Assembly: GCA_937952305.1 (NCBI GenBank)
Contig: CALFZO010000031.1
Span: forward strand, 1-60,521
DNA from: an uncultured Anaerolineales bacterium
GTDB lineage: Bacteria; Chloroflexota; Anaerolineae; Anaerolineales; UBA6663
Direction of reading: 5' to 3'
Length of the DNA stretch: 60,521 nucleotides
The position numbers and the translations under genes were made by a program. Below the pieces are notes generated by a model. That model searched no databases. It saw only the letters and a program-made list of their open reading frames with translations, and was not told the DNA's origin. Shown here piece by piece: positions 1 to 8,380 of this stretch (positions within the stretch are counted from its first letter, which is position 1; each line of letters opens with the position of its first letter).

Positions 1-923
1 AGCGAGACGAAGAACATGCGCTCGGCGTCGTTGAGGTGGGCGATGGAGAAGATGCAGTGGCGCGGCCGGCCCTGCGGCGTGTAGAGCAGGGCGCCGATGT
101 CCAGGGCCTCGCCTTCCAGCCAGGCGCTGAAGCCCGGCGCAGCCAGCAGGTTGTTGAGCGCCATCACCAACGCGAAGCGGTCCTTGCCGGGGTAGAACGA
201 CTCGAGATCCAGCACGCCGATCTTGGCGATGGGCGGGTTCTGCACCAGGCCGATCAGGGCCGCCAGGTCCAGGTCCTGACCCTGCCGCCAGACGTGGTCG
301 AGCAGGTTAGCCAGCAGGATGTGCTCGCGGCTCTGCAGCGGGTCGGCCGGCAGGTTGAGCAGGCCGAGCAGACTGGTGACCGTGGTGTTGATGCGCTCGC
401 GCAGCAGCTCGCCGTCCTCCAGCAGGGCCGGGTCCGGGGCCGCGAACGATTTGAGGATGGAGACGGGCAGGCCGGCGTTGGAGCCCGGCGTGTAGACCAG
501 GACCTCAGCCGCCGCGCGCAGCCGCTCAATCCGGGCGCCGTCCTGGCCCCAATCGCCCAGGCCCTTCTGCCACAGGTCGGCCTGCTGCTGGGCAAAGGCC
601 TCGGGCGTCAGGCCCTTCTTGGCGGCGTCGTCTTCGTTGATCCAGGGGCGGAAGTCTTCACCGCGCAGCTGTGGGAAAGTCAGCAGCAGGTTGGGCAGGT
701 CGCCCTTGGGGTCGATGATGATGGCCGGCAAACCGTCGATGGCGGCCTCCTCCAGCAGCGCCAGGCATAGCCCGGTCTTGCCGGAGCCGGTCATACCGAC
801 CACGACGGCATGGGTGACCAGGTCTTTGGAGTCATACAACAGCAGCGCCTCGCGGGTCTGCTTGGCGGCCAGGTCATATTCCTTGCCGAGGTAAAAGACG
901 CCGAGCTTCTCATAAGCGGTCAT
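1..923 (-). CDS. HerA-like ATP-binding protein, partial (C-terminus beyond window)
   Basis: The start is the ATG whose complement lies at 921-923; the frame runs open to base 1, so about 307 N-terminal residues are present. It has a P-loop (GMTGSGKTGL) near residues 42-51, followed by an IDPKGD segment typical of HerA/DUF853-type hexameric ATPases. It is a close paralogue of the complete ATPase at 2224-4725: both open with an FxLGK(E/H)xD stretch and share the P-loop, IDPKGD, the YTPGSxAG segment and the AERMFF region. Known HerA-family proteins are translocases that often work with a nuclease, but the partner and substrate here are unknown. A terminator of the upstream gene lies at 994-1024, so it is probably transcribed separately. 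Confidence 0.85.
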   Translation of the reverse strand, partial: MTAYEKLGVFYLGKEYDLAAKQTREALLLYDSKDLVTHAVVVGMTGSGKTGLCLALLEEAAIDGLPAIIIDPKGDLPNLLLTFPQLRGEDFRPWINEDDAAKKGLTPEAFAQQQADLWQKGLGDWGQDGARIERLRAAAEVLVYTPGSNAGLPVSILKSFAAPDPALLEDGELLRERINTTVTSLLGLLNLPADPLQSREHILLANLLDHVWRQGQDLDLAALIGLVQNPPIAKIGVLDLESFYPGKDRFALVMALNNLLAAPGFSAWLEGEALDIGALLYTPQGRPRHCIFSIAHLNDAERMFFVS

Positions 924-993
924 GCACAGGCTCCTGGGTGAGGCGAGTGGGCGTGGGCGCCCAGCCGGATTGTACGCAACTTCGGCGTGAGTG

Positions 994-1024
994 GAAAGAA
1001 AACGGGCGGCCGTCGAGCCGCCCG
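994..1024 (-). terminator. Rho-independent terminator on minus strand
   Basis: An 8-bp perfect inverted repeat (1003-1010 with 1017-1024, six-base loop) is followed on the minus strand by a T-rich tract (the A-rich bases 994-1002). It lies 38 bp past the stop of the gene at 1063-2001 and before the next ATPase gene. Confidence 0.75.
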
Positions 1025-1062
1025 CTTGGGTGCCGAGTCTGAAAGGCCGATCCTGTCCGGGC

Positions 1063-2001
1063 TTACTTCCGGCCCAGCGCGGCCTGCAGCAGGCTCTGCG
1101 CGATCAGGCCGCCGGAAGCCGCCTGGGGCGAGCCGGATTGCAGCGGGTTGACGCTGCCGTTCATCAGGGCGGCCGTGAGCGCCTGCATGGCGGCCTGCAT
1201 GGTGTCGGCACCTTGCTGCTTGGCCTGCATGAAGGCCATGCCCGCGCTGAGCAAATCGCCCAGGTCCAGGCCGTTGGACTGGCCCTGGCCGGCTGACGGC
1301 GCCGGGTTTTGGGCCATGCCGAGCAGGGCGCCCAAAACGTTGCCGCCGGCGGCCGGCTGGGGCGTTTGCGGCTGGCCGCCAGCCATGCCCAGCAGCGCGC
1401 CGAGCATATCGGCGGCGCCGCCCGAGGACGGGTTGGCGGCCGGCGTCTGCGGCTGGCCGCCGGCCAGGCCCAGCAGGGCGCTCAACGGATCGGACGCGGA
1501 TTGGGCCGGGGGCGGGCTGGACGCGGGTTGCGCGCCGGCGCCGCCCAGCAGGTTCATCAGCGCGCCGAGCTCGCCGCCGGAGGAGGCCGCCGGGGCCGAC
1601 GGCGCGGACGCGGCCGGCTTGACGGGCACGTTGCCCATCAGGGACTGCAGCAGCGTGCCGACATCGTTCTGGTTGAGCGCCGGCTTCCCCTGGAACTGCT
1701 GCGCGGCCTGGGCCAGGCCCTGCGCGTAATACTGGCCCGTGCTGCCGCGCCCGTCCGACTGCAGGCGCTGGGCGGCCTGGCGCAGTTGATCGGCCGGCGG
1801 CTGGCTGCCATGGGCCTGCAGCGCCTGGGTCACCACCTGCAGGTTGTGGACCATGTTGTCGCCGTGATTGCCGTTGTGGCCGTCCAGGTCATTGATCGCC
1901 TGGCGGTTGGTGCTGACGTTGTTGAGCGCGGCCGAGAAGAGCTGGCCCAGGTTGAGATCGTCGGAATTGTCGGCGGCGCTTTGCTTGCGACTTTGGCGCA
2001 T
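1063..2001 (-). CDS. Low-complexity Ala/Gly/Gln-rich protein with weak DhaL/DAK2-like N-terminus
   Basis: The start is placed at the ATG complementary to 1999-2001, which has a GCGAGGTCCTT ribosome-binding region; this gives 312 residues. An upstream start at 2112 would add 37 residues without a clear RBS. Residues about 35-50 (LDGHNGNHGDNM) loosely resemble the Asp/Gly motif of the dihydroxyacetone kinase L domain, but the canonical aspartate spacing is not kept, so this is only a hint. The central part holds three imperfect repeats of an LGALLGMAGGQPQTP-type unit separated by Ala/Pro/Ser linkers, and the C-terminus is helical and Ala/Gln-rich. There is no signal peptide. It sits between two paralogous HerA-like ATPases on the same strand. 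Function unknown. Confidence 0.6.
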   Translation of the reverse strand: MRQSRKQSAADNSDDLNLGQLFSAALNNVSTNRQAINDLDGHNGNHGDNMVHNLQVVTQALQAHGSQPPADQLRQAAQRLQSDGRGSTGQYYAQGLAQAAQQFQGKPALNQNDVGTLLQSLMGNVPVKPAASAPSAPAASSGGELGALMNLLGGAGAQPASSPPPAQSASDPLSALLGLAGGQPQTPAANPSSGGAADMLGALLGMAGGQPQTPQPAAGGNVLGALLGMAQNPAPSAGQGQSNGLDLGDLLSAGMAFMQAKQQGADTMQAAMQALTAALMNGSVNPLQSGSPQAASGGLIAQSLLQAALGRK

Positions 2002-2223
2002 AAGGACCTCGCTTACTCCTGTCTCTCCGGCCAGCCGAGGCTCCACCGGCAAAGCCGCCGGCCAGGCCGGAAGCGCCGGGTTGGTGCGGAGAGGTTTGGG
2101 TGTCGGGAACACCGTGACGACTGCGCCGCAGCGGACGATGGGCGCAGAACGATCATAATCGACGCCCGGCCTTTCGTAAAGAAACGGCCAGGCGTTTGGC
2201 TAGAGCGGTCCCCGGAAATTGCT

Positions 2224-4725
2224 CTAAGCCGTCCAGGCTGGGATCTCCAGGGCGGCGCCGTCCACGTCGATCTGCCAGAACGGGCGCCAGCCGATCCCGA
2301 ACAACTCGATCAGGATATCACTGCGGCGCGGCGTCACACGCAGCGGCTTGATATCGAGGGCGATAGACTGCCAGGTGTCCTTGCGGGCCTGGAAGGTGGC
2401 TTGGGCTTCGGCCTTCAATGTGTCGATCTGCGCCTGCAGGCGCGTCACCGTCTCCTCGGACTCCTCGAGGTCGGCGCGCGCCTTCTTGGCCAGCCGGTCT
2501 TTGCCCGTCGCCGTCGAGAGCGGCCGGTAGGGCGTGTAACCCAGCACCAGGCCGACGACGTTCTCAATGCCGGTCCAGCGGCTCTCGGCCTCGCGCGCGC
2601 GCAGCTCCTCCTGGCCCTGTTTCAGATCGCGCTGCTCGGCGATGAGCTTGTCCTCCAGCCGGTCGATCTTGCGGTCGTACTTTTCGCGGATGCCCTGGAC
2701 CTCAGCCCGCAGCCGCTGATCGGCCAACTGCTGGCACTGGGCGCGGAACTCCTCGAAAGACTGCCCGGGCCGCGAATACAGCTTGAGCTGGGCGTTCTCG
2801 TGCAGTGTGAAGTCGGCCGTGCGATACAGGTAGCTCACCAGGTCTTTCTGCCAGGCGGCCAGCTTCTTGGGGTCGGCCAGGCCGGCGGCCACCTCGCCGG
2901 CCAACCGTGCCGCCGGCGGCGCGCTGCGGTCCACGTCCGCGGCCGTCACCGGCCGGACCTCGTGTTCGCGCCAGGCCGGCGCCATCTCCGGCGACGGCGC
3001 TTCCACGGCAAAGGCGAAGTGCCGGTCGGCGTTCAGGCCGGCGCGGGCCTGGACGTAGCGGACCACGGCCTGGGCCACCAGCGCCGGCCGGTAGAGCAGG
3101 TCAACGCTCTCGCCGAACACGGCCCGGCGGTTGCCGGTGGCGGCCCGCCAATCCGCGACCGAGTCCTCGAGGGACCGGGTCACGGGCAGGAAATACTGGG
3201 GGACCGAGGCCGGGATCGCCAGTTGCGAGGCAGGGCGCAGAGCCAGCGCCGCCGGCTTCGCGCCGCCGATCCCGGCTGCTCGCCGCTGGCCGGCCGGCGC
3301 GGCCGCTGGTTCGGCGCCGGGCGCCGGCTTGAAGGCGCGGATCTGTTCGCGCGTCAGTGGGCCGGCCAGGTAAGACATGGCCCAGCGCGTGTGGAAGACC
3401 ACCGGGCCGTCGGCGTGGACGTTGTGCAGCAGGAAGGTGCGCGGCGCCAGCGACGAGATCAGCGTGTCCAGGCTGTCCAGGTCCAGCGCGGCGCGCGCGG
3501 CGATGGAGATGGTGTTGAGGCCGTCCAGCAGGCGGGCCTTGTCGCGCTCGGTCTGCAGCTTGCCGATGAGCCAGGTGCCGGTGTTGGTCAGGCCCTTGTA
3601 GTCCAGGTCCACGGGGTTCTGGGTCACCAGCATCACACCCAGGCCGAACGCGCGGGCCTGTTTGAGCAGGCGCAGCAGCGGCATCTTGCTGGGCGGATTG
3701 AAGGGGTGCGGCGGCAGGTAGCCGAAGACCTCGTCGAAGTACAGCAGGCCGCGCAGCGAAGTGGTGCCGGCCTGCGCGCGCAGCCAGGTGACCACCTGCT
3801 CCAGCAGGAGCGTGATGAAGAACATGCGCTCGGCGTCCGAGAGGTGGGCCACGTACAGGATCGAGATGCGCGGCTTGCCGGGCGCGCCATCCAGGCCGGG
3901 CGGCGTGCGCAGCAGGGCGTCGACGTCGATGGGGTCGCCGCTGATCCAGGATTGGAACGACGGCGCGGCGATGATGGCGTTCAGTTGCAGCGCCAGCTGC
4001 AGCCGGTCGGCCTCCGGGTAGAAGCGGTCCACCTCAAAGACGCCCAGCTTGGCGAAGGGCGGGGTCTGCACCTGGGCGATCAGCTCACCCAGGTCGAGGG
4101 AGTGGTCGTTCTTCCAGGCGTGCTCGAACAGGTTGGCGAGCAGGATGTGCTCGCGGCTCTTCACCGGATCGGCCTCGACACCCACCAGGCCGAGCAGGCC
4201 GGAGCAGAGGCCGGCGATACGTTCGCGCAGCAGCTCCTGGTTCTCGTCCCAGGCCAGGTCCGGGCGCTCCAACGACTTGAGGATGCTGAGCTGGCGTCCG
4301 GCGTCGGAGCCGGGGGTGTAGACGGCCCAGTCGGCGGAGTCACGCAGGCGCTGGAGGTCCGCGGCCGTCAGGCCCCACTCAGCCAGGCCGGAGCGCCAGC
4401 GCTCGGCGGTCTGCGCGGCGTAATCGTCCACGGAGAGCTTGGCCCGGCGCGCCTCATCGACGTTCACCCAGGGCCGGAAGTCGGCCGGCCGGAGTTCCGG
4501 GAACTGGAGCAGCAGGTTGGCGATGTCGCCTTTGGGGTCGATGAGGATGGCGGGTAGGCCGGCCAGCGCCGCCTCCTCCATCAAAGTCACGCACAGGCCG
4601 GTCTTGCCTGAGCCGGTCATCCCCACGCACACGGCGTGCGTCGTCAGGTCGGCCGGGTCATATTCCAGGCGCTCGGCGGTGAGCGCGTGCGTGTGGGGGT
4701 CGAGGTGCTTCCCGAGGAAAAACAT
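2224..4725 (-). CDS. HerA-like ATPase with coiled-coil C-terminal half
   Basis: An 833-residue protein. The ATG complementary to 4723-4725 is chosen because GAGAGGTTT precedes it; the longer frame from 4770 lacks an RBS. N-terminal ATPase: P-loop GMTGSGKTG near residue 37, IDPKGD, and a Walker B segment LLYFDE around residues 340-350 followed by a conserved LLKQARAFGLG/TQNPVDLDY block typical of HerA/DUF853 proteins. From about residue 650 there is a charged coiled coil, then a C-terminal segment ending in aromatic residues. It is a paralogue of the truncated gene at 1-923. Likely a hexameric nucleoprotein translocase or helicase; substrate and partner unknown. No nuclease gene is fused or overlapping. 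A PLD-like gene lies 108 bp upstream but looks extracytoplasmic. Confidence 0.85.
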   Translation of the reverse strand: MFFLGKHLDPHTHALTAERLEYDPADLTTHAVCVGMTGSGKTGLCVTLMEEAALAGLPAILIDPKGDIANLLLQFPELRPADFRPWVNVDEARRAKLSVDDYAAQTAERWRSGLAEWGLTAADLQRLRDSADWAVYTPGSDAGRQLSILKSLERPDLAWDENQELLRERIAGLCSGLLGLVGVEADPVKSREHILLANLFEHAWKNDHSLDLGELIAQVQTPPFAKLGVFEVDRFYPEADRLQLALQLNAIIAAPSFQSWISGDPIDVDALLRTPPGLDGAPGKPRISILYVAHLSDAERMFFITLLLEQVVTWLRAQAGTTSLRGLLYFDEVFGYLPPHPFNPPSKMPLLRLLKQARAFGLGVMLVTQNPVDLDYKGLTNTGTWLIGKLQTERDKARLLDGLNTISIAARAALDLDSLDTLISSLAPRTFLLHNVHADGPVVFHTRWAMSYLAGPLTREQIRAFKPAPGAEPAAAPAGQRRAAGIGGAKPAALALRPASQLAIPASVPQYFLPVTRSLEDSVADWRAATGNRRAVFGESVDLLYRPALVAQAVVRYVQARAGLNADRHFAFAVEAPSPEMAPAWREHEVRPVTAADVDRSAPPAARLAGEVAAGLADPKKLAAWQKDLVSYLYRTADFTLHENAQLKLYSRPGQSFEEFRAQCQQLADQRLRAEVQGIREKYDRKIDRLEDKLIAEQRDLKQGQEELRAREAESRWTGIENVVGLVLGYTPYRPLSTATGKDRLAKKARADLEESEETVTRLQAQIDTLKAEAQATFQARKDTWQSIALDIKPLRVTPRRSDILIELFGIGWRPFWQIDVDGAALEIPAWTA

Positions 4726-4833
4726 AAACCTCTCGCTCGGATGATCTAGGGGCGGCCGCAATCGTATCACAGACCGGAGGCTGCGCCACCGCGTTGGCGC
4801 GGCGCAAGTCGAGAGGCGGCTGGCGCGTGGGGC

Positions 4834-5922
4834 CTAATTCCCGGCCCAGGTCCAGACCTTCTGGAACTCAGCCTCGAAGGCCGCGGCGAGGTCGGCGTTG
4901 TGGATGATCAGGACGTTCTCGTTGTTGTACTCTTCGGCGTTGCGCGAGAAGTTGTACGAGCCCAGGACCACGATCTGCTGATCGACGATGAAGACCTTGG
5001 TGTGGAGCAGGTAGGTGTTGCCGTCCCGGCGGACATCCAGCCGGGCCTGCTGGAAGGCCTCCCAGGCGGCGTCCGCGCCGGCCTCGATCTGGCGCCGCTC
5101 GAAGACGCCCTGCACCACCACGCCGGCCTGGGCCTTCTCGATGAGCACGCCGCTGAAGTCGTCGCGCGTGAAGGCGAAGGCCATGAAGTGGATGCTGGAC
5201 TGCGCGGCGCGCAGGACGTCCAGGATGTGCGCGGCCACGCCGCCCTGCGGCGAGAAGTAATTCTCCACCAGCGTCCCGGACAGGTTGAGCGTGGGATGCG
5301 GCGCCGTGATGGCCTGGTTGAACTGCCCATCCGTGAACAACGCTTCAAACTGGGCTGTGTAGTTCTCGGCCAGGCGCGCCGACTGGATCTGGATCATCGC
5401 GTTGTTGTTGCGGTAGGCGTCGTTGAAGGTGAAGTTGGCCGAGCCCGTCCAGACCTGGAGCCCGTCGATGACCGCGAACTTGTGGTGCATGAAGGCGTCG
5501 CGGCGGTCATCCACCACCGGGATGCCGGCTGCGCGCAGGGCCTGGGTTGGTTTCTCGTCCAGGTAGTCCGTGTCGGTCACCACGCGCACGCGCACGCCGC
5601 GCTGGTAGGCGGCGATGAGCGTCTCGGCGTAGAGCGGCAGGTCGATCTCGTAGACGGCGACGTCGATGGTCTTCTGCGCGGCTGCGAAGGTGGCGCTGAT
5701 TGCGACCGGGAGGCCGCCGGTGGGGTTGTCTAGGGCGGAGGTGACCTCCGGCTCCGAGAAGTACAGGCGATACCAGTCCGGGCCGGTCACCGGGGATTCG
5801 GCCACCGGCGCGGGCGCCCCCAGGAAAGTCTGCGCGATCAGGACCAGCGCGGCGACGATGAGCGTGACCACCGTGGCGATGATGGTCGTCGATTGGCGTT
5901 GCGGCGGGCGGCGCGACGACAT
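4834..5922 (-). CDS. Membrane-anchored phospholipase D-like protein with two HKD motifs
   Basis: The ATG complementary to 5920-5922 is preceded by AGAGAGGC, giving 362 residues; the longer open frame to 6300 has no supporting start. The N-terminus is positively charged and followed by one hydrophobic segment (about residues 12-34), i.e. a signal anchor. Two PLD catalytic repeats are visible: HHKFAVIDG near residue 155 and HTKVFIVD near residue 310, each followed by a GS-N-F segment (GSANFTF, GSYNFSR). This is the usual bipartite arrangement of the PLD superfamily, which includes phospholipases, transphosphatidylases and Nuc-type nucleases. The anchor suggests action outside the membrane on lipid or nucleic acid. 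The substrate cannot be told from sequence. Confidence 0.88.
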   Translation of the reverse strand: MSSRRPPQRQSTTIIATVVTLIVAALVLIAQTFLGAPAPVAESPVTGPDWYRLYFSEPEVTSALDNPTGGLPVAISATFAAAQKTIDVAVYEIDLPLYAETLIAAYQRGVRVRVVTDTDYLDEKPTQALRAAGIPVVDDRRDAFMHHKFAVIDGLQVWTGSANFTFNDAYRNNNAMIQIQSARLAENYTAQFEALFTDGQFNQAITAPHPTLNLSGTLVENYFSPQGGVAAHILDVLRAAQSSIHFMAFAFTRDDFSGVLIEKAQAGVVVQGVFERRQIEAGADAAWEAFQQARLDVRRDGNTYLLHTKVFIVDQQIVVLGSYNFSRNAEEYNNENVLIIHNADLAAAFEAEFQKVWTWAGN

Positions 5923-6075
5923 GGCGGCCTCTCTCTGGCGGCGCCGGGGAGCGGCGGCGACGCTGGCGACTATTGTAGGGGGGAGACGGCGCGCGGGCAA
6001 ACCTGCGGGGCAGAAGGGGCCTTGGCCGTTGGCGGCTGAATTCAGGCGCCGGGCACAGGTGCGCGAGGCAGCGGG

Positions 6076-6104
6076 CATCCTGAGCCAAGCGAAGCGAAGG
6101 AGCC
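6076..6104. repeat. Possible copy of a widespread small interspersed repeat (CCTGAGC...AGCGAAGGA type)
   Basis: The stretch contains CATCCTGAGC followed by AGCGAAGCGAAGGAGCC. It resembles a short non-coding repeat seen repeatedly in intergenic regions of many environmental bacteria. It lies in the 227-bp gap 5923-6149, which otherwise holds nothing recognised. Only one copy was seen in this window. Confidence 0.35.
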
Positions 6105-6149
6105 AGCTGCGGCCTGGAAGTGGCCGGCCAATAAAGAGAAATGCCCCGA

Positions 6150-6992
6150 TCAGGCGGCCAGCAGTTGTGTGAGGGCGGCCTGCACGCGCCCGTTGCTGGC
6201 CGCGACCTGGGGCGCCGCGATGTGCCAGTCGGAGCCGTCCAGCGCGGACAGGCAGCCGCCCGCCTCCAGCACCAGGGCCGCGCCGGCGGCCACGTCCCAC
6301 GGCTGCAAGGCGAGATGGAAGCTGGCGTCCAGGCGCCCGGCGGCCAGGTAGGCCAGGCTCAGCGCGGCGCTGCCCGTCAGGCGCAGGTTGTGGCTCGCGT
6401 TGCCGACGCGCGGCAGCAAGCGGGCGGCCTGCGCGCGCAGTTCGTCCTCGCGCGGCCAGCCGCTGGCGACCATGGCCTCGGAGAGCTGGTCCACGCCGCT
6501 GACCGTCAGGCGCCGCGGCCGGCCGCGGCCAACGCGCACGAAGGCGCCGCGCCCGGCTTCGGCGAAGAAGAGCTCGCGCCGGAGCGGGTCATAGATGGCG
6601 CCGGCCACCGGCCGGCCATGCCGCAGCAGGCCGATGGAGACCGCGAACATCGGGATCTGATGGGCGTAGTTGCTGGTGCCGTCAAGCGGATCGATGACCC
6701 AGGTGGGCGCCGCGGTCGTCAGGGCGACGTCGTGACGGCCCTCTTCAGAGAGCACGACGTCAGCGGGGAAGGCGGCCTGCAGCCGTGCCAGGATCAGGTG
6801 CTGCGCGGCCACGTCGGCGTCCGTCACCAGGTCGCGCAGCCCTTTCACTTTCACCGAGCGCGTCCCGGTCAGTTTGCGCTTCAGCAGCTCACCGGCCGCT
6901 ATCGCCGCCTCAATGGCCAGGTCCGTGCGTGCCTCCAAAGCCGAGATGCCAATTCCAGAACTGACCCCATCAGACTTGAGTGATATTTCCAT
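6150..6992 (-). CDS. Inositol monophosphatase family protein
   Basis: A 280-residue protein, the usual length for the family. It carries the metal-binding motifs: LSEEG (first Glu), DPLDGTSNY (Asp-Pro-Leu-Asp-Gly-Thr) and the C-terminal WDVAAGAALVLEAGG. These enzymes are Mg-dependent phosphatases acting on inositol phosphate, histidinol phosphate, NADP/fructose-1,6-bisphosphate or 3'-phosphoadenosine compounds; the substrate is not settled here. The start is placed at the ATG complementary to 6990-6992; no clear RBS is seen and a start 11 codons upstream (7025) is open. It is divergent from the SorC-type regulator at 7344 and shares the AT-rich region between them, so a link with the polyol operon is possible but not shown. 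Confidence 0.88.
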   Translation of the reverse strand: MEISLKSDGVSSGIGISALEARTDLAIEAAIAAGELLKRKLTGTRSVKVKGLRDLVTDADVAAQHLILARLQAAFPADVVLSEEGRHDVALTTAAPTWVIDPLDGTSNYAHQIPMFAVSIGLLRHGRPVAGAIYDPLRRELFFAEAGRGAFVRVGRGRPRRLTVSGVDQLSEAMVASGWPREDELRAQAARLLPRVGNASHNLRLTGSAALSLAYLAAGRLDASFHLALQPWDVAAGAALVLEAGGCLSALDGSDWHIAAPQVAASNGRVQAALTQLLAA

Positions 6993-7343
6993 AAAGGTAT
7001 TGTGGAAAATGTGAATGTTGTGCACTAATTCTCAGGAATTCCCGGAACGGGTATATAGTACGTGCGACCCGCCCATAACGGGTTATCCATCCCAACGTCG
7101 AACCGATTATAGCCTGTCAGCCGTCTGGAGTGGCTAGGCCAGCCAGCGTGGCGTCGTGCAACTCGCACTTTGAGTTGCGCTGATGTAAGGTTTGCGAGTC
7201 GTCTATTGCACAAACGTGAGAGTATCGCACAAATGCGTTACTAAGAATCGGTAACTGGGTTTTACCTTGTAGTACCAAGGTCCTATAAGGCCAAAACAAA
7301 ACCCAGATAGCCGCTCGAGAAGAAACGCGGAGCTAAGCCACCC
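6993..7343. promoter_or_regulatory. AT-richer divergent regulatory region between phosphatase and SorC regulator genes
   Basis: This 351-bp gene-free stretch is clearly lower in GC than its surroundings. It contains several inverted repeats: GCAACTC(7158-7164)/GAGTTGC(7172-7178); CGCA...TGCG at 7226-7237 with a related TGCACAAA at 7207-7214, giving two CACAAA half-sites 19 bp apart; and ACCTTG(7264-7269)/CAAGGT(7276-7281). Paired sites in front of a sorC-type gene are what one expects for autoregulation and operon control. No promoter could be fixed with confidence. Confidence 0.55.
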
Positions 7344-8348
7344 GTGGTCCGTCGAGCCAACGATCGTGCCTCTGCCAAGCCGCTGGCTGGTGAGCGCCTG
7401 GAGCTCCTGGCGCGGATCGCCGGCATGTACTACGAGGACAACCTCACGCAGGAGGAGATTGCGGCTCAGAGCGGTTACTCCCGCTCGATGGTCTCGCGCT
7501 TTCTGACCGAGGCCCGCGAGCAGAAGGTGGTGGAGATCCGCGTCAACCACCCGCTGGAGCGCCGGCGCGATCTGGAGGAGACGCTGCAATCTCTCCTCGG
7601 CTTGAAGGTGGTCCAGGTGCTGGCGCGCGGCACGCTGAACTACACGCAGATGCTGCGCCGGCTGGGCAGCCTGGCGGCGCGCTTCTTCGAGGACCTGATC
7701 TTTGACCACGCCATGATCGGCGTGTCCTGGGGCACGGCCATCTCTGAGACGATCAACGCGATGCGCCCGCGGCCCCATACCGGGATCCACGTGGTGCAGA
7801 TGATCGGCTCGCTCGGCCCGCAGGACCCGGATATCGACGGCTCGGAGATTTCGCGCCGGCTGGCGCGCGCCCTGGCCGGCCAGTACACCACCTTCCCGGT
7901 CCCGTTGTTCGTGGACAGCGAGGCCACGCGCGCGATGCTGATGAGCGACACCCGCATCCAGCGCGTGATCCGGCGCTTCCGCGACGTTGACATCGGCCTG
8001 CTCGGCGTGGGGACCGTGGACGCGGAGCGCTCCAGCCTGCTGCGCTCAAACTACTTGAGCGAGGCCCAGTTGGGCGAGCTGCAGCGGGCCGGCGCCGTCG
8101 GCGATGTGGCCACCATCCACTTCAACGTCCGCGGCGAACTGGTGGACATCCCGCTGGCCCGCCAGGTGATGGGCATCGCCCCGGACGTCCTGGTGGAGCG
8201 CCCGGTGCGCCTGGGCGTGGCCGGCGGGCAGTTCAAGAGCCGGCCGATCATCGGCGCGAGCCGGGCGGGTTTCATCAATATGCTGGTCACGGACGACGTG
8301 GCCGCCAGCGGTGTGGTGCAGTATTTGAAAGCCGAAGCCAATACCTGA
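7344..8348 (+). CDS. SorC/DeoR-type sugar-binding transcriptional regulator
   Basis: A 334-residue protein with a GTG start at 7344. Residues about 20-65 form a helix-turn-helix (LTQEEIAAQSGYSRSMVSRFL). The rest matches the SorC sugar-binding domain related to the NagB fold, with the characteristic GVSWGTAI segment and a GIG/GVG stretch near residue 215. SorC-family proteins respond to phosphorylated sugars or polyols and usually control the operon they precede. Here the gene leads the E1/E2-PTS operon, so it is the likely sensor of the phosphorylated PTS substrate. Probable operators lie just upstream (7158-7281). Confidence 0.9.
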   Translation: MVRRANDRASAKPLAGERLELLARIAGMYYEDNLTQEEIAAQSGYSRSMVSRFLTEAREQKVVEIRVNHPLERRRDLEETLQSLLGLKVVQVLARGTLNYTQMLRRLGSLAARFFEDLIFDHAMIGVSWGTAISETINAMRPRPHTGIHVVQMIGSLGPQDPDIDGSEISRRLARALAGQYTTFPVPLFVDSEATRAMLMSDTRIQRVIRRFRDVDIGLLGVGTVDAERSSLLRSNYLSEAQLGELQRAGAVGDVATIHFNVRGELVDIPLARQVMGIAPDVLVERPVRLGVAGGQFKSRPIIGASRAGFINMLVTDDVAASGVVQYLKAEANT

Positions 8349-8380
8349 TTTTGCGAAGCAGTCTTAGGAGACCGTCAGAC

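Noticed and set aside
1309..4557. Open plus-strand frame of 1082 codons
   Set aside because: It lies antisense to the HerA-like ATPase and repeat-protein genes. Its composition (Arg/Gln/Gly/Val-rich, no domain) is that of a GC-rich shadow frame.
4834..5922. PLD-like protein plus HerA ATPase as an antiviral pair
   Set aside because: The PLD-like protein has an N-terminal signal anchor, pointing outside the cytoplasm, and there is a 108-bp gap; the evidence does not support a defence system.
8351..8380. TTG start for the E1 alpha gene
   Set aside because: The GTG at 8381 has an AGGAG at a workable distance, and the extra residues encoded upstream are not conserved-looking.
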